Source: Anadara kagoshimensis (taxonomy: Eukaryota; Mollusca; Bivalvia; Arcoida; Arcidae). Taken from it: DNA of 64,000 nt. The position numbers and the translations under genes are program-made. Location: contig CM037874.1 in assembly GCA_021292105.1 (NCBI GenBank), forward strand, positions 36,320,185 through 36,384,184, in the 5' to 3' direction. Shown here one piece after another: positions 12,631 to 23,589 of the stretch (positions are counted from its first letter, which is position 1; every line of letters begins with the position of its first letter). Below the pieces are notes generated by a model that was not told where the DNA came from, did no database searches, and saw only the letters and a list, made by a program, of their open reading frames with translations.

Positions 12631-12638
12631 CTTTTATA
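12631..12638 (-). promoter_or_regulatory. TATA box upstream of left lectin gene
   Basis: TATAAAAG on the minus strand inside AGTATAAAAGGTTGTCGC, kept intact in both arms. It lies about 950 bases before the ATG, consistent with a non-coding first exon joined to the acceptor just before the start codon. No donor for that exon could be chosen with confidence. Confidence 0.5.
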
Positions 12639-12835
12639 CTATTCTGTTAGGTAACAGAAGGGAATAGCATGACCTAGCCTCTTACCAATATCATGATATG
12701 TAAAGGTTAATTAGACAATGGTGTATACATCATGTAATGACCAGGCTGTACGTTATTGAATAATTGCCTAGGGGTAAAGGCTTGCCTGACAATTGACATG
12801 AAGAGGACCTGAGTAATTAACCTTGTATAAAATAT

Positions 12836-14506
12836 TGTAGTGACCAAGCGGTTCAGTAAGAATATCTCAGATTGTCGGGGCTCAAACTATTAATACCATA
12901 GTACATCTTATTCAGCTACTTTGAGAATACTACAACTTGTCAGGGGCTCAAACTCTAGCTAATAGTACATGTTATTCTAGCTACTTTTATGCCTGGTCTT
13001 GCAATATGAAAATTATAGTAAAATTAAGACAAACTAGTTCAATTAAGATAACAGTCAATTTATTTAATATTATTTCTTGTATTGTATTTATTTCAAGATT
13101 CACAATATTGGAATTAAGGTCTTTATATCTAAAACAAAAGATAATTTGACCTTATATTACATGAATACTGTAGACTTTGTAATGATAAAAATCATACTTC
13201 GTCTAAAAAAAAATCATGAAATTACAACAAATTTATATGTAGATAAATGAACAAATAAATAAATAAATACCACCAGAAGTATTGAAATGTCAGAAAACAG
13301 TCTGACGTCACATGAAATAAAACACTTGTCAAACTGTCATTTTTGACCTGTGTCTAAAGTACGAAAGTCTGCAGTCTGAATAATATCAGAATACCCTAAA
13401 TTACTTAATTTGGAAAAATTATTCCAATTCAAAGTAAATTATTATGAAAAGTTTTGAAATTTTACCAGTACTTGTTTCTTATTTCCAAGTAATTTTATAA
13501 AAGATAAGTCTGACAATGCTCAGCCATAAATGCTGAATTTTGCCCAGAACAGGAATTCAAAATATATATTAAGCAATTCACTCCATAATAGAGGAATTGT
13601 GCTTAAAAAAATACCTTTATAATAAAATTCTAAATATTCTGATTTAATGTAAAATTCTGCCTGACAACCAGTATGTTCGAAAGTAAGTGAGAGAGAGCCC
13701 CGTGCTGGAAATTCCAGCCCTTTTTATACCCAAAAGGGGCAACAGGACAACGATAACGGGAAAACAGGACTTCCCCTGGCAACCGGAGCTCCAAAACGGG
13801 CTTAAACTATAATACTGGGTTTATAAACAGGGTTAAAACGGGACTAAAAACGGGGTTAAAACAGTGTTGAAAAACAGCTTCAAAAAACTGTAAAAACTGA
13901 TATAATTATATATAAAATGGATTTGGCGGAACACTTGTATCATTTTTAAGAGTTGTTATCCAAATATTTTTCAATAAACTTACAATTCTGATTTTTCCTT
14001 AATTTTTAAAGATAGGTTGTAAAATATACGATGATGGGTTGAAATGACCTCTGACCTGGAAGTTCAATATCTGGGTCATAGGAACTCTTCAATCCCACAT
14101 GTATTGTAAATTTGTAAACATTAGAAATGGCGCTAACAGTGTTGATAACTAAACAAACTTTGTTAGCAATGCCTAAAAGTCAATCTAAAGATAATAACAA
14201 TGGATTCTTGGGAACAATTACTTAACAGAAATAGCTGTAAGTGTATAAAAATGGAATTAATTAATAATATGAATAAATATAGGGACCTTGTTTCATTCCA
14301 TCATAACACATGGTTCAAAACAAATGGTCAATAATCTCAACTGGGATAACGATAATAACAACAAACTTTAACTTTTTAACCATAATAATGCAGTTAACAA
14401 TTAAAACAGTAACTTTGTGATAACATATAAAATGTCAAACAAGATATTTAAACATATTAATGGGGTTGTCACATAACAACAAGGGGGGGGGGTACCATTT
14501 ACTACA
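12836..14506. mobile_element. 1,671-bp left-arm-only insertion with TG...CA ends
   Basis: The right arm shows the empty site (CGGCTATATTTTATATAAGG near 29008). In the left arm ATAT occurs on both sides of the insert, which begins TGTAGTGACC and ends TTTACTACA. On the minus strand it has a strong TATA-like GGTATAAAAAGGGC near 13720 and no long ORF. TG...CA ends, a 4-base duplication and no coding sequence suggest a solo LTR, though a non-autonomous DNA element is possible. Confidence 0.7.
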
Positions 14507-14794
14507 ATATAGCCGAAAGTACAATTTTGAAAACCAGAAAATATTTGGGTTTATTTTTTTTTATATGATTTCTAATATCATTACATTCGAGACCATTTGT
14601 CATTCCAATACAGAGTTAATCATTATTGTTTTTTCTCAATCAATGAAACAGTCTTGGTTTTGACGACATGGATAATCCAACCAATGTTTCAGGTGCGTTC
14701 TTGGTTATGTTGATAATTGTCAAATATATTTTATCTGATAAAATTTTTCATGTTCCATTTTCATTTTATAATTGTAAATACTCGAATGAATAAA

Positions 14795-14833
14795 GCAGAT
14801 CGAGAGGTCAACGGTTCGAGCCCGGGTCTCCCC
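14795..14833 (+). pseudogene. tRNA-Cys 3' fragment, left arm
   Basis: GCAGATCGAGAGGTC followed by GGTTCGAGCCCGGG matches the 3' half of the tRNA-Cys at 48085..48156. The 5' half is missing; the sequence starts at the anticodon. Its flank (TCCTATTATTTTTTTCTTA) also resembles that of the intact gene. Confidence 0.7.
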
Positions 14834-15084
14834 GGGTCTCTCCTATTATTTTTTTCTTAAGCTTTCTATTGTCGGTGTTGCTTTCAAGACGCAGAATAAA
14901 TTCGAACGTTTGTCATCAGCAAATCTGCAAGATATTTTATATATATAATATTCGATATTTCATTTTGTTAACATTTCATAAATATCCCCTTATTGGTGAT
15001 TGGAAGGCGTAAAACTCTTCTATATAAAGTGTGGATACAATGTTTGCTTTTATTCTCCATCTCATCGTATTACTGAGTTATTGA

Positions 15085-15248
15085 ATCGGTTTTTGTGTCC
15101 CAGTCAAGAATAGTTCACTTATATCGAAACGTCACCAGCTATAGGTGAAATTGCAGTGATTTTTGTACAAGTATTATTCAGATCGAGACCGAGGTTCGAA
15201 CCCGACATCCGTATACGAAGCGAGTACTCTACCAACTGAGCTACCTTA
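15085..15248 (-). mobile_element. tRNA-derived SINE, family D (left arm)
   Basis: The head GGTAGCTCAGTTGGTAGAGT and the B-box GGGTTCGAACCTCGG are tRNA-like (anticodon position CGT). The tail has the family sequence CACCTATAGCTGGTGACGTT and TTCTTGACTGGGAC. The internal body seen in longer copies is missing, so it is a short form. Confidence 0.75.
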
Positions 15249-15336
15249 GTTGTATCATGAATTCTTTATATTAAACGTATTAATAAGATGTCATTTTGTG
15301 AAGGATTTTAATTGTTAACGAAATGTTTATGAAAGT

Positions 15337-15494
15337 GTCATATACCATTTTTTGAATTTAATCATAAAATACATTCAAAAAATGGTATATGACAATATAA
15401 TCATAAAATACATTCAAAAAATGGTATATGACATATTGTCATATACCATTTTTTGAATGTATTTTATGATTAAATTCAAAAAATGGTATATGAC
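15337..15494. mobile_element. Palindromic MITE, GTCATATACC ends (left)
   Basis: Built from an arm of about 38 bases beginning GTCATATACCATTTTTTGAA and its inverted copy. There are about one and a half elements here, in nested arrangement. Near-perfect self-complementarity would allow a cruciform. Confidence 0.8.
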
Positions 15495-15879
15495 AAAAGT
15501 ATAAAGAATTCCGGCGGGAAGTCAGGACTGATCGAAGGAAACTGGTTAGTGGAATGGAGTTTTACGTCCCAGTCGAGAATATACCACTTTTATCTCGACG
15601 TCGGTAAAGGTATTGACTGTGATACTGCGTATTGGACGCCCATCCATTCTTCATTTTAAAACATTTTTGTTCTATCTAAATTTTAAATTGACCTTATCAT
15701 TATTCACGTTCGACCTGAATTCGGGTTAAAAATACAATGTATATACGCGGGTTTAATCGATAAAAAGTAACAATACAAGGACCCGGATGTAGGGAAAACC
15801 TGCGGGAATTTTGTTCTAGTAAACCGTTTAAATAGGGTCGTATTTATAGAAAACGTTTGTTCCAACCTATATACAATAG

Positions 15880-16120
15880 ATCAGTATAATGTCTCTGTAT
15901 CACAAAACTATCCTGCATATATTTGACGTACCATAGTTCCACGTTCTTTTCATTCACAATTACGGTTTCACACATGGAGGGTTTAGCTAGCTAAACAGGC
16001 GGTGCTTATACTTCCGGGGCACCCGTCCTCGCCTCCCTGGTGGGAGTTCACATGTTTAACTTAATTTGCCAGTTTCAGAATTTTTGGTTTGATTTAGACA
16101 TGGGTTGATATGTTTGTTTT
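15880..16120 (+). repeat. Family A copy (left arm)
   Basis: Long copy: ATATTTGACGTACCATAG, GCTAGCTAAACAGGCGGTGC, GGTGGGAGTTCACATG and end GATATGTTTGTTTTTTC. Mirrored at 27430..27650. Confidence 0.65.
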
Positions 16121-16329
16121 TTCATTGTATAGACCACTCACTGATCTTTAATATTTTCTTCTTTTTGGGGGTATAAAAATAAATATAAATATAAAACCTA
16201 ACATAGGAATATTACACAAACCTGTATATATATTGAAATAAATAAAAAACGATTGCTGTGACGTAATATTTTTAACCAGCGTGACTTTTGGTTTTGCGCC
16301 CAATTTGGCTGTAATGTTATAGCTGAAAA

Positions 16330-16332
<3 letters not shown>

Positions 16333-16383
<51 letters not shown>
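16333..16383 (-). repeat. (CT)n microsatellite after relic exon
   Basis: About 25 GA units on the plus strand, directly downstream of the relic exon donor at 16390. The same arrangement is found at 27153..27200 and 47288..47342. Confidence 0.9.
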
Positions 16384-16387
<4 letters not shown>

Positions 16388-16389
16388 AC

Positions 16390-16440
16390 CTGGAATACAT
16401 AGCACTGTTACAACGACTTTGGGACAACGGGTTTGGTACA
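16390..16440 (-). pseudogene. Relic signal-peptide exon (left arm)
   Basis: Reads VVTVLCIP followed by CCAG|GTAAAA, then the CT microsatellite, then TGTGTTTTTCAGCTATAAC. The live-looking exon at 47244..47286 ends ALCIP, CCAG|GTAAAT, CT repeat, TGTGTTTTCAGCTATAAC. No ATG remains in frame here. Confidence 0.6.
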
Positions 16441-16725
16441 AAAATTTAAATATCAACCAGGAACAGAATAAACGGTACTACAATATCTTTGGGAGGTGTT
16501 GGTGTGACTTCCAATACTTTTCCCACAAAAAAGTCCTCGGAAAATGCGAGGAAATTACCCATAGAAAAAATGCGTAAATGTTCAAACTTTAGAATAACTA
16601 GCTTTCAATTAACAGTTAAAATAAAACACTCACTGTATGAATATAAATGCTGATAGACTTGGATTAACAACCGACTTGGGTATTACAGTTTCTGTCATTT
16701 TCCAACTCAAAAAACCGGTACACAC

Positions 16726-16917
16726 ATGTCAAATTTTAATAATTTTTCTGTTGTTGGAGATAAGGTGCATATGTTTGGTTTTTCAAAGACCGAAGATTAT
16801 AAGAGATCTGACGCATATCAAACAATTTCCGAATGTAAACAAAATAGCCGGCAAAGGCTAGGGGAAGTAACTCTTTCATTACGAAAATTATCCAAAAATG
16901 TGCACTTTCACACCTAA
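16726..16917 (+). CDS. Unrecognised 63-residue ORF kept in both arms (left)
   Basis: Starts ATG TCA AAT and encodes SNFNNFSVVGDKVHMFGFSK with a basic, Arg/Lys-rich C-terminal half (QRLGEVTLSLRKLSKNV). The mirror ORF is full length too. I count four amino-acid changes and three silent changes, which does not show selection. No domain recognised. It may be an exon or part of an old repeat. Confidence 0.25.
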   Translation: MSNFNNFSVVGDKVHMFGFSKTEDYKRSDAYQTISECKQNSRQRLGEVTLSLRKLSKNVHFHT

Positions 16918-17139
16918 ATACGATGTATTTTCAAATTAATAAGGATGGAAAACATTATATCATTTGAAGGAATATTTAAAGCTCTCATATTTATGCAATA
17001 AAATTAAAGCATGTTATGTTTATTTTCGAGATAAATGCATTTTAAAACATTGTGTAAAAATCTCATAACGAAATACTGTTGTCGGCTGCCGAAATGTTTT
17101 TCTTCAACACTGATTTACGAATTTGATATTTTAAGCTCA

Positions 17140-18725
17140 CCTGACCATAGATCATGCGAGCTGGCATAGCGCAGTGTTAACGTTTATGTGCATATGTACG
17201 TGCGTCGTTAACACCTAATTTCGACTTCTTAGTTTCTCAAACTACCAGACAGATTTTTATGAAACTTGGTCAGAATAATATATGGGCTGGTGCAATTCAG
17301 ATTTGTTCGTGTCGTTGCCATGGCTACCATAACTAGGTCAAGGTGACCTAGGATGAAAAAAATCTTAAAAAACCTCCAAAATCAACAATTGGAAAAAATC
17401 TGATGTGATTTTTGGCTTCTCGAGGGTCTTAAGCCTAAAGTTTGTTCATTTCATGAAATTTCGACAAAAAAATAGGTTAACCGTTTTAATGTGAATTAGC
17501 AAAGGTAACAATCAGATGTTCATTAGGCGTCTATTAGTGATAAATCAAAAATTGTTAATTTTGTTATTTCCACAGTGTTAATTTAGTTGTATTTGTCCCT
17601 TTATCAGATTGTTTCAAGTTTTTTTCCGAAACTGATGTTTTGATTTTGTTAAATTGTGTTTGCGAGTGCTCGAGAAACGTACGACACTCTCGTAAAACTA
17701 ATAAAAGGCGAATTAAAAAAATCAGTGATTTTGCAAACGCAACTAGAAAATAATGCCCCCGTAATATATTGGCGAAGAAAAAAATGTGTGTGCGTAACTG
17801 AACGCGATGGAAAAGACATTTTAATGTATGAAGGTAGAGAAGTCTTCACAAAGAGCGATTTTAAAAAAAAATGTACGAAAACACGTTGTTTAAGTAAAGA
17901 TGGAAATGCTCAAGCATCGAATACCATGAAACAACACTATACGGGTTGCGGCGAAGATAAATTGATGGGTCTGTTGAAAAAAGATGCAAAAAGTTGCATG
18001 CCGAATTGAGCCTGTAATGCTCACCTGGGCCATAAACAGCAGACAAACACAGGGAATACTACATCTCAGTGGCAATAACTCTGATGTGGATAAAAATATA
18101 CACAAATATTAAACTTTAAGGGGCAATAACTCCTAAATTATTTGTCAGATATTTATGAAACTTCATACATAGAATTTTTGTCATGCCAATCATTTTTGAA
18201 ATGAAAAAAGCATTAAATATTTTTAGTATCAGCTAATAAAGAGCCAAAAATTCAAAGGTCAATGACCTTGACCTTTGGTCTTGGCTTAATTTCGAAGGCT
18301 AAGTTTAAAGAACATTTACTCTGAAAACCCTATGTCGTTATCTTTACAAATAGTTAAAATACAACAATTTAAAACTGTTTTTTTAAATTGGCAACATTTT
18401 ACGCAAAATCGCGTAACATATTTTTTAACCAAATTTTAAGGAATGAATAAACTTTAAGGTAAAGACTACGTGAAATCAAAATATCACATTAGTTTTTGCT
18501 TTCAATCAGCGGTTTAAGAAAAGAAGTTAAATTTCAGGTTTTGTCTTTTTTAGTAACAGTAATCATCTTGTATATCCTATCGCCATGATTTGAACAAACT
18601 ATAGTTAGACTCAAGGACCTTCCACAGCAAATTTTGTTTCAAATGGCCCAATAGTTTCAGGGGAGAAGATTCAAGTTTACTGACTGACGTATAGACGCAC
18701 GGACGCATGTTTCAACATGCCTCAA
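17140..18725 (+). repeat. Degraded interspersed repeat block with ORF relic (left)
   Basis: Contains CATGGCTACCATAACTAGGTC, AAGGTCAATGACCTTGACC and a block near 18,690 with GACGCACGGACGC, all usual in old mollusc repeats. An open stretch at 17656..18009 (117 codons, no ATG) reads TYDTLVKLIKGELKKSVI and RDGKDILMYEGREVF. In the right arm (25555..25880) the same region has a stop and frame changes. The protein was not recognised. I treat it as a transposon-derived relic. Confidence 0.45.
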
Positions 18726-19194
18726 TAAGAATTATTAGGGGTAGGTCATACCATCCTGAGCCAAGGAAAAGTTGAAAGACAAAACAGAACTATGATAGAT
18801 AAAATCCGTTTTGATTCCTTTAGAAAGTGAAGCTGTGGTTACAGTTAGATGAAACGCCTTCCTGGTATAGCAGAGGCCATCAATAACCAACCGAAAGAAG
18901 TGCTTGCATATCGGGCACCATTTCAGTGCTATTTTTAAGCGGGGTAAAAATAACATTGTGGATGGTTTTCGCAAGAAAGCTAAAATAGCGTCTGAACGAT
19001 GTCAGAAGCGCACTGTCTTACCCCAAAACAGAAAGCACGGTTGTTGAATTTACAAGAAGGGGGGGGGGGGCAGATAATCTTATCTATGTCTGAAAAGTTA
19101 ACTCTCCATATCTCGGTCACTTGCGCGGATCTTCGACTCCGTTTTTTATTTTATGAGCGTTAAACTTTCGACAAATCTGTACTGTATGTGACAT

Positions 19195-19708
19195 TCTGCA
19201 AACAACTTTGACCTGTCCGCTTGACCTTTCATTTGAATATTTATCACGGACTAAGTATATCGATGTATAGGAAGCACAGATGTTTATTTTGTATACATTA
19301 TGAGATATATTCACCTCATAAAGTACATCAGGCACCGGTTTCACAATCATTTCTTAACTTAAGATTTTCCTTAACTTAAATCTGGAAAATTAAGAACCTT
19401 AATGTTTATAGTTTTGTTAACTGTTCAGATATTAGGGAATTTAAGGTGTCATTTTAAAGATTATATTAAGCTTATGACATCTGCATTTAGTTTTTACAAA
19501 AATATTTATTCATAGTCCCAAACAGAGCTTGCCAAAAGTTGCTAGATTTAAGTTAAGGAAAATCTTAGTTAGGAAAGATTATGAAACGGGGCCTGTGCAT
19601 AGTGTATGTATTAACTTGGATCTTAACACTACCAATGTAATTGGTGGACCGTCCTATATGAGTATTCCTAATGAAAGGTGAAACGGACAGGTCAATGTTG
19701 TTTACCTA
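19195..19708. mobile_element. MITE (AAACAACWTTGACCTGTCCG ends), interrupted
   Basis: Ends CAAACAACTTTGACCTGTCC and GGACAGGTCAATGTTGTTTACC are inverted repeats. Same family as the uninterrupted element at 48256..48480. It is split by a further insertion at 19334..19594. A broken end of the CAGTACAG MITE family lies just outside at about 19160..19183. Confidence 0.8.
19334..19594. mobile_element. 261-bp inverted-repeat element inside the MITE
   Basis: Terminal inverted repeats of about 45 bases. The left end is CCGGTTTCACAATCATTTCT and the right end is AGATTATGAAACGGGG. Comparison with 48256..48480 shows that it interrupts that family in the middle. Confidence 0.75.
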
Positions 19709-20311
19709 TATGTTTATCCTGTTCCTGGTTGATTTTTAATTATTTTTTTACCGAACCCGTTCTCCTTACGAAACGCGTTGTAACATAATTTGAAGGTGTT
19801 GTAGTTTTTTAACATTGAATTAAAAAATTATTGTTCTAGGCCAAACATGTGTAATTAATGAGCACTATTCTATATTTTGATGTTTGTGCTGTTTTATCTG
19901 TTGTCTATTCATAAACAAGTGTAATGGATCAGTCCATTTTTATATTGGTTATGATAAAACCCATATCGCATGAAGTAGCCGATCAGATCCTAATTATGAT
20001 TGACTAATATGAATGAAACTGCCGAAATATTAAAGGGATAAAAGCTACCTTTTAATTAAGTGCTAAATTCTGACTACTTAAAATGAAAAACTACAGAGTA
20101 TATTGAAAAAAGATAGAAAGAGAGTATTTTTCAATACTTACTTTTTAATTAAAAAGAAGAATGCAAACGACCAAGAATTTATTTCTCAACAAAATTTTAT
20201 CGAAAAAGTTTATTAGAATTTATTCATATAAATTTAAATAAAAATTGAAAAAAGCTGAGAATATTTGCAAAAATCATTCAAACTCTGAAAAAGATGTTTT
20301 TTATAACACAT

Positions 20312-20546
20312 GTGACGTGAAATTTCATGTCTATTTAAGATGTATCAAGTTTGAATTCTCTGAAAAAAAGTGTATCCGGTATGTCGTCACAGTTGGTAAC
20401 TTAGATAAATTGCTGTGAACGTCCAGGGCCTTGTCGGAGTGAGTTGTCTATAGTCCGATTACATTTTCAGTGAGCAAAAAAGCATGTTTGGAATAGGTGG
20501 CGTAATTCAAACTTGATACATCTTAAATAGACATGAAATTTCACGT
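20312..20546. mobile_element. 235-bp MITE with 40-bp inverted ends
   Basis: The left end GACGTGAAATTTCATGTCTA and the right end TAGACATGAAATTTCACGTG pair over about 45 bases. It lies inside the 1,710-bp insertion, next to its right terminal repeat. Confidence 0.75.
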
Positions 20547-20825
20547 GCGCTTCTGAAATTGTTCAGACGCTATTTAAGCTTTCTTGCGAAAACCATCCAC
20601 AATGTTATTTTTACCCCGTTAAAAATAGCACTGAAATTAGTCCGTGGGCTAGGTGGACCCACCGTGCACCCCCCCCCCCCGCCCAGGATCCTCCGACACC
20701 ACTTTTTTCTGGTACCTAGGGTGTCTAGTAATGGAATCGGGGTGTTTCCCAGAAATAAATTGGGATGCTCTTCATGAAAAACTTCAATATTTAAGAGTAC
20801 CTGAAAGTTTTCAGTAAATTTCTCT

Positions 20826-21560
20826 ATTAGGGGTAGGGAAAGTTTTTATCTTTGTTTTCAATATTATTATGTAGATACAGATCATATTTGTACCATTGTA
20901 AAGGGAACATGTTCAGCTTTTATAAAATACAAAGTTGTTGATGATGTAGCTGCTTCTATGTCGTCACCATGACGTCATAAAAACAAGTTTTGAGGAAAAA
21001 CGTCAATTTATCCTTTATAAAATTATTACTGTACAGCATAATAAAACACATTAAGACAAAGTATGTTTTCCATTTACTTAATGAATTGTAGTTATAAATG
21101 ATCATATATTCTCATCTTCGATAAAAGACACCACTCTTTTAGAAAAAAATATATTAAAGATAGCCATTTTAAAAAAAATGATCGAAACGGGGTAGGGGAA
21201 CGTTTTTATCTTTGTTGTCGATGATATTATGTAGATATAGATCATATTTGGTATCATTGTAAAGGGAACAGCTTCAGCTTTATAAAGTACAAACTTGATT
21301 GGTGTAGCTATTACTGTGACGTTTCTATGACGTTATAAACTGAATTTTTGAAGAAAAACGCTATAGAATCATTTGAAATTATACTATATGATTTTAATTC
21401 TGTTCCACCCAATAAAACACAGCTTGAGACACTGTATGCTTTTCATTTACTTCATAAATTGTTGTTATAGATGATCATAATTCTCATTTTAAAGAAAAGA
21501 CGCCACTCTGTTATGAAAAATATATTGATTTAAAGATACCTTTTATTTAAAGTTGATCGA
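20826..21560 (+). repeat. Diverged direct duplication, about 365-bp unit (left)
   Basis: Two head-to-tail versions of the same sequence: GGTAGGGAAAGTTTTTATC at 20833 and GGTAGGGGAACGTTTTTATC at 21191. Both contain AGATCATATTTG, TGTAAAGGGAACA and CACCACTCT or CGCCACTCT. They are far more different from each other than either is from its mirror in the right arm. Confidence 0.75.
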
Positions 21561-21623
21561 ATCTTAAGATTAATAGTTTTCACGATTAAAGTGACCCAGT
21601 ATGTTTCTTTGTATAAATAATAA

Positions 21624-21690
21624 TATCATCATCATCATCATCATCGTCATCATGGCATCATCATCATGGCATCATAATCATCATCATCAA
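21624..21690 (+). repeat. (ATC)n microsatellite at inner left arm
   Basis: Short, interrupted counterpart of the long GAT array in the right arm. Confidence 0.85.
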
Positions 21691-22289
21691 CATCAATTTT
21701 TCATACATTCATAACAATACAAATTTACAAAAATGTCCAACATCTCACCCATTATTTATAGCTAACAAAAAGCTAATTAATAATCTTAGTTTGAGAATGA
21801 CTTTTAGTTCAAGCATTACCAATGGTGATTTAGTAGGTGTTTTAATGGTAGTCATATGCCACAGAATTGTTATATGCAGCTAAAGCAGTGGAAACCTAAA
21901 TGTGATTTCTGCCATAGACTAGTTGTAGGGAATAGGAAACATCAAGAATAAATCTTTTACTTTTTCGCCAACTGTATATCCTACTAACCCAGGGTGAATT
22001 TGTGCTAGATTTCGGAGCAGCTACAGTCCCAGAGATGCAGTTTATTCATTTTTCAAACAGATATGAGCAAAATCATAGAAATTTTCTAAAGATATTATTT
22101 ATTATCTTTATGCTTTATCACTACAATGAGGTACATTATTTCGACACAAAGATTGCCATAAAGTAACATCGGTATCATCAGAAAAATTATTGACCATATA
22201 ACTATAGAACAATGTAGGAGATTCTATTCATTGTCAGGGCAATGCATGGAGCAGATGTCATCTCGAACCACCAATTTATCATGACAAAG

Positions 22290-23110
22290 ATAAAAATTAA
22301 AGCAGCCAAACAAATCCTGGAAAAAAAACAGAACATGAATTTAATGTTAGAAAATTGAAACAACTGGAAAAGAAAGAAGAATTAAGATAAGTCTGAAGAA
22401 CAGGTTTTATGCTTTAACAGCTATGGGTGATAATAATGAGAGCTGGGATGTCATAAAAAGGGCATACCGGTATATCGACACAGAGAATATGGTTGTCAGA
22501 GGAAACACGGGACAAAATATCCCAAGGAAATACAAGAGAAATAACAAATAACAAAACCAGATTAGCAATATATTAGTATGAAGGGAGTATGAGGAGCCAA
22601 AGGAAGAAATATAAAGGAACACAAACAAGTGATGAACGAAAATATATGTAAGATGGAAAATATTGTAACCGCACAAGAAATAGTAGCTAATGAAACTTAG
22701 AAAATCTATACCTAAAAACAAAGAAACACACAGGTAAACCAGCAAACACAGACAGGCCGATGTAAGGAAAGGATGAAAAAAGATCACAACAGAGGAAAGA
22801 TGGGCTGAACATTTTAACTATATACCAAAAGACCAGCTCCATAAGAAATATTGGACATAACACCACATACTTTTGATAATAAAATAAGGAAGGGTGCCAA
22901 CAAAAAAGAAATAAAAAAGAATAAATCAACTTGAAAAAGGAAAAGCTATAGGACCTAAATAAATATCTAAATTACTGTGCATCATCTGGATAAGAGAAAT
23001 TATTCCAACACAATGGGAGATGGACTATCTCATTAAACTACTCAAGAGGGTAGATAATGGAGATGTAAGAACTAGAGAGGCACCATACTACCCAATGTAG
23101 CTGAGAAAAT
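22290..23110 (+). pseudogene. Decayed LINE (endonuclease/RT type) in palindrome spacer
   Basis: Translation in shifting frames gives pieces typical of metazoan non-LTR retrotransposon ORF2 between the endonuclease and reverse transcriptase. SLKNRFYALTAMGD and ESWDVIKRAY lie near 22,400-22,470. TTEERWAEHFNY is near 22,790, KKEIKKRINQLEKGKAIGP near 22,910 and IPTQWEMDYLIKLLKR near 23,000. Several frameshifts and stops break the frame, so it is dead. No catalytic RT box remains. It fills nearly all of the spacer and is absent from both arms. Clade cannot be fixed by eye; CR1, L2 and related groups are possible. Confidence 0.75.
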
Positions 23111-23400
23111 ACTCTTGTTAGTGAGGCAAAAGAAATATTATATATGTTTCATTTTCGCTACAACTAGCCTATGGCAGAAATCACACGTATATATATGTAG
23201 GTTTTCACTGATCTAGATGCAAATAACAACCCTGTGGCATATCTCCACCATTAAAACAACTGCTAAATCACTATGGCAATGATAAGAACTAAAGTCATTC
23301 TCAAACTTAGTATATTAATTAAGCTTTTTGTTAGCTATAAAATAATGGGTGATGATGATGGGTATTTTTGTAAATTTGTATTGTCATGAATGTATAAAAA

Positions 23401-23521
23401 ATTGATGATGATGATGATGATGTTGATGATGATGATGATGATGATGATGTTGATGATGATGATGCCATGATGATGATGATGATGATGACGATGATGATGA
23501 TGATGATGATGATGATGATAT
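23401..23521 (+). repeat. (GAT)n microsatellite at inner right arm
   Basis: About 40 GAT triplets with small interruptions. The mirror locus at 21624..21690 has about half as many. The open frames here are artefacts of the triplet repeat. Confidence 0.9.
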
Positions 23522-23589
23522 TATTATTTATACAAAGAAACATACTGGGTCACTTTAATCGTGAAAACTATTAATCTTAAGATTCGATC

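Larger units (their letters stand above)
18924..20633. mobile_element. 1,710-bp left-arm-only DNA transposon with nested elements
   Basis: The right arm joins directly across this point (CAGACTAAATGATGCCCGAT near 24520). The insert has long terminal inverted repeats of about 90 bases, beginning CAGTGCTATTTTTAAGCGGG and ending CGTTAAAAATAGCACTG. A short AT-rich target duplication (ATT-like) is likely but not clean. No transposase ORF: the interior consists of other elements (19195..19708 and 20312..20546). It inserted in, or was lost precisely from, one arm only. Confidence 0.85.
1..21928 (+). repeat. Left arm of giant inverted repeat
   Basis: This arm is the reverse complement of the right arm along almost its whole length. 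Anchors include the five lectin exons, the TATA boxes, the TA-flanked MITEs, the SINE with the AAC tail and the GAT microsatellite. The innermost clear match is GTGATTTCTGCCATAG at 21902, read on the opposite strand at 23170..23185. The outermost is the first 60 bases of the window against about 39601..39661, so the arm probably continues beyond base 1. The arm is longer than its partner mainly because of arm-specific insertions. Confidence 0.95.

Noticed and set aside
15185-15248. Functional tRNA (Thr-like head)
   Set aside because: The tRNA-like head is fused to the family D SINE body and tail. The same head with other anticodons occurs at 42.9, 44.9 and 62.6 kb.
22407-22929. Hydrophobic minus-strand ORFs in the palindrome spacer
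   Set aside because: They are antisense shadows of the decayed LINE; the plus strand gives recognisable ORF2 pieces.
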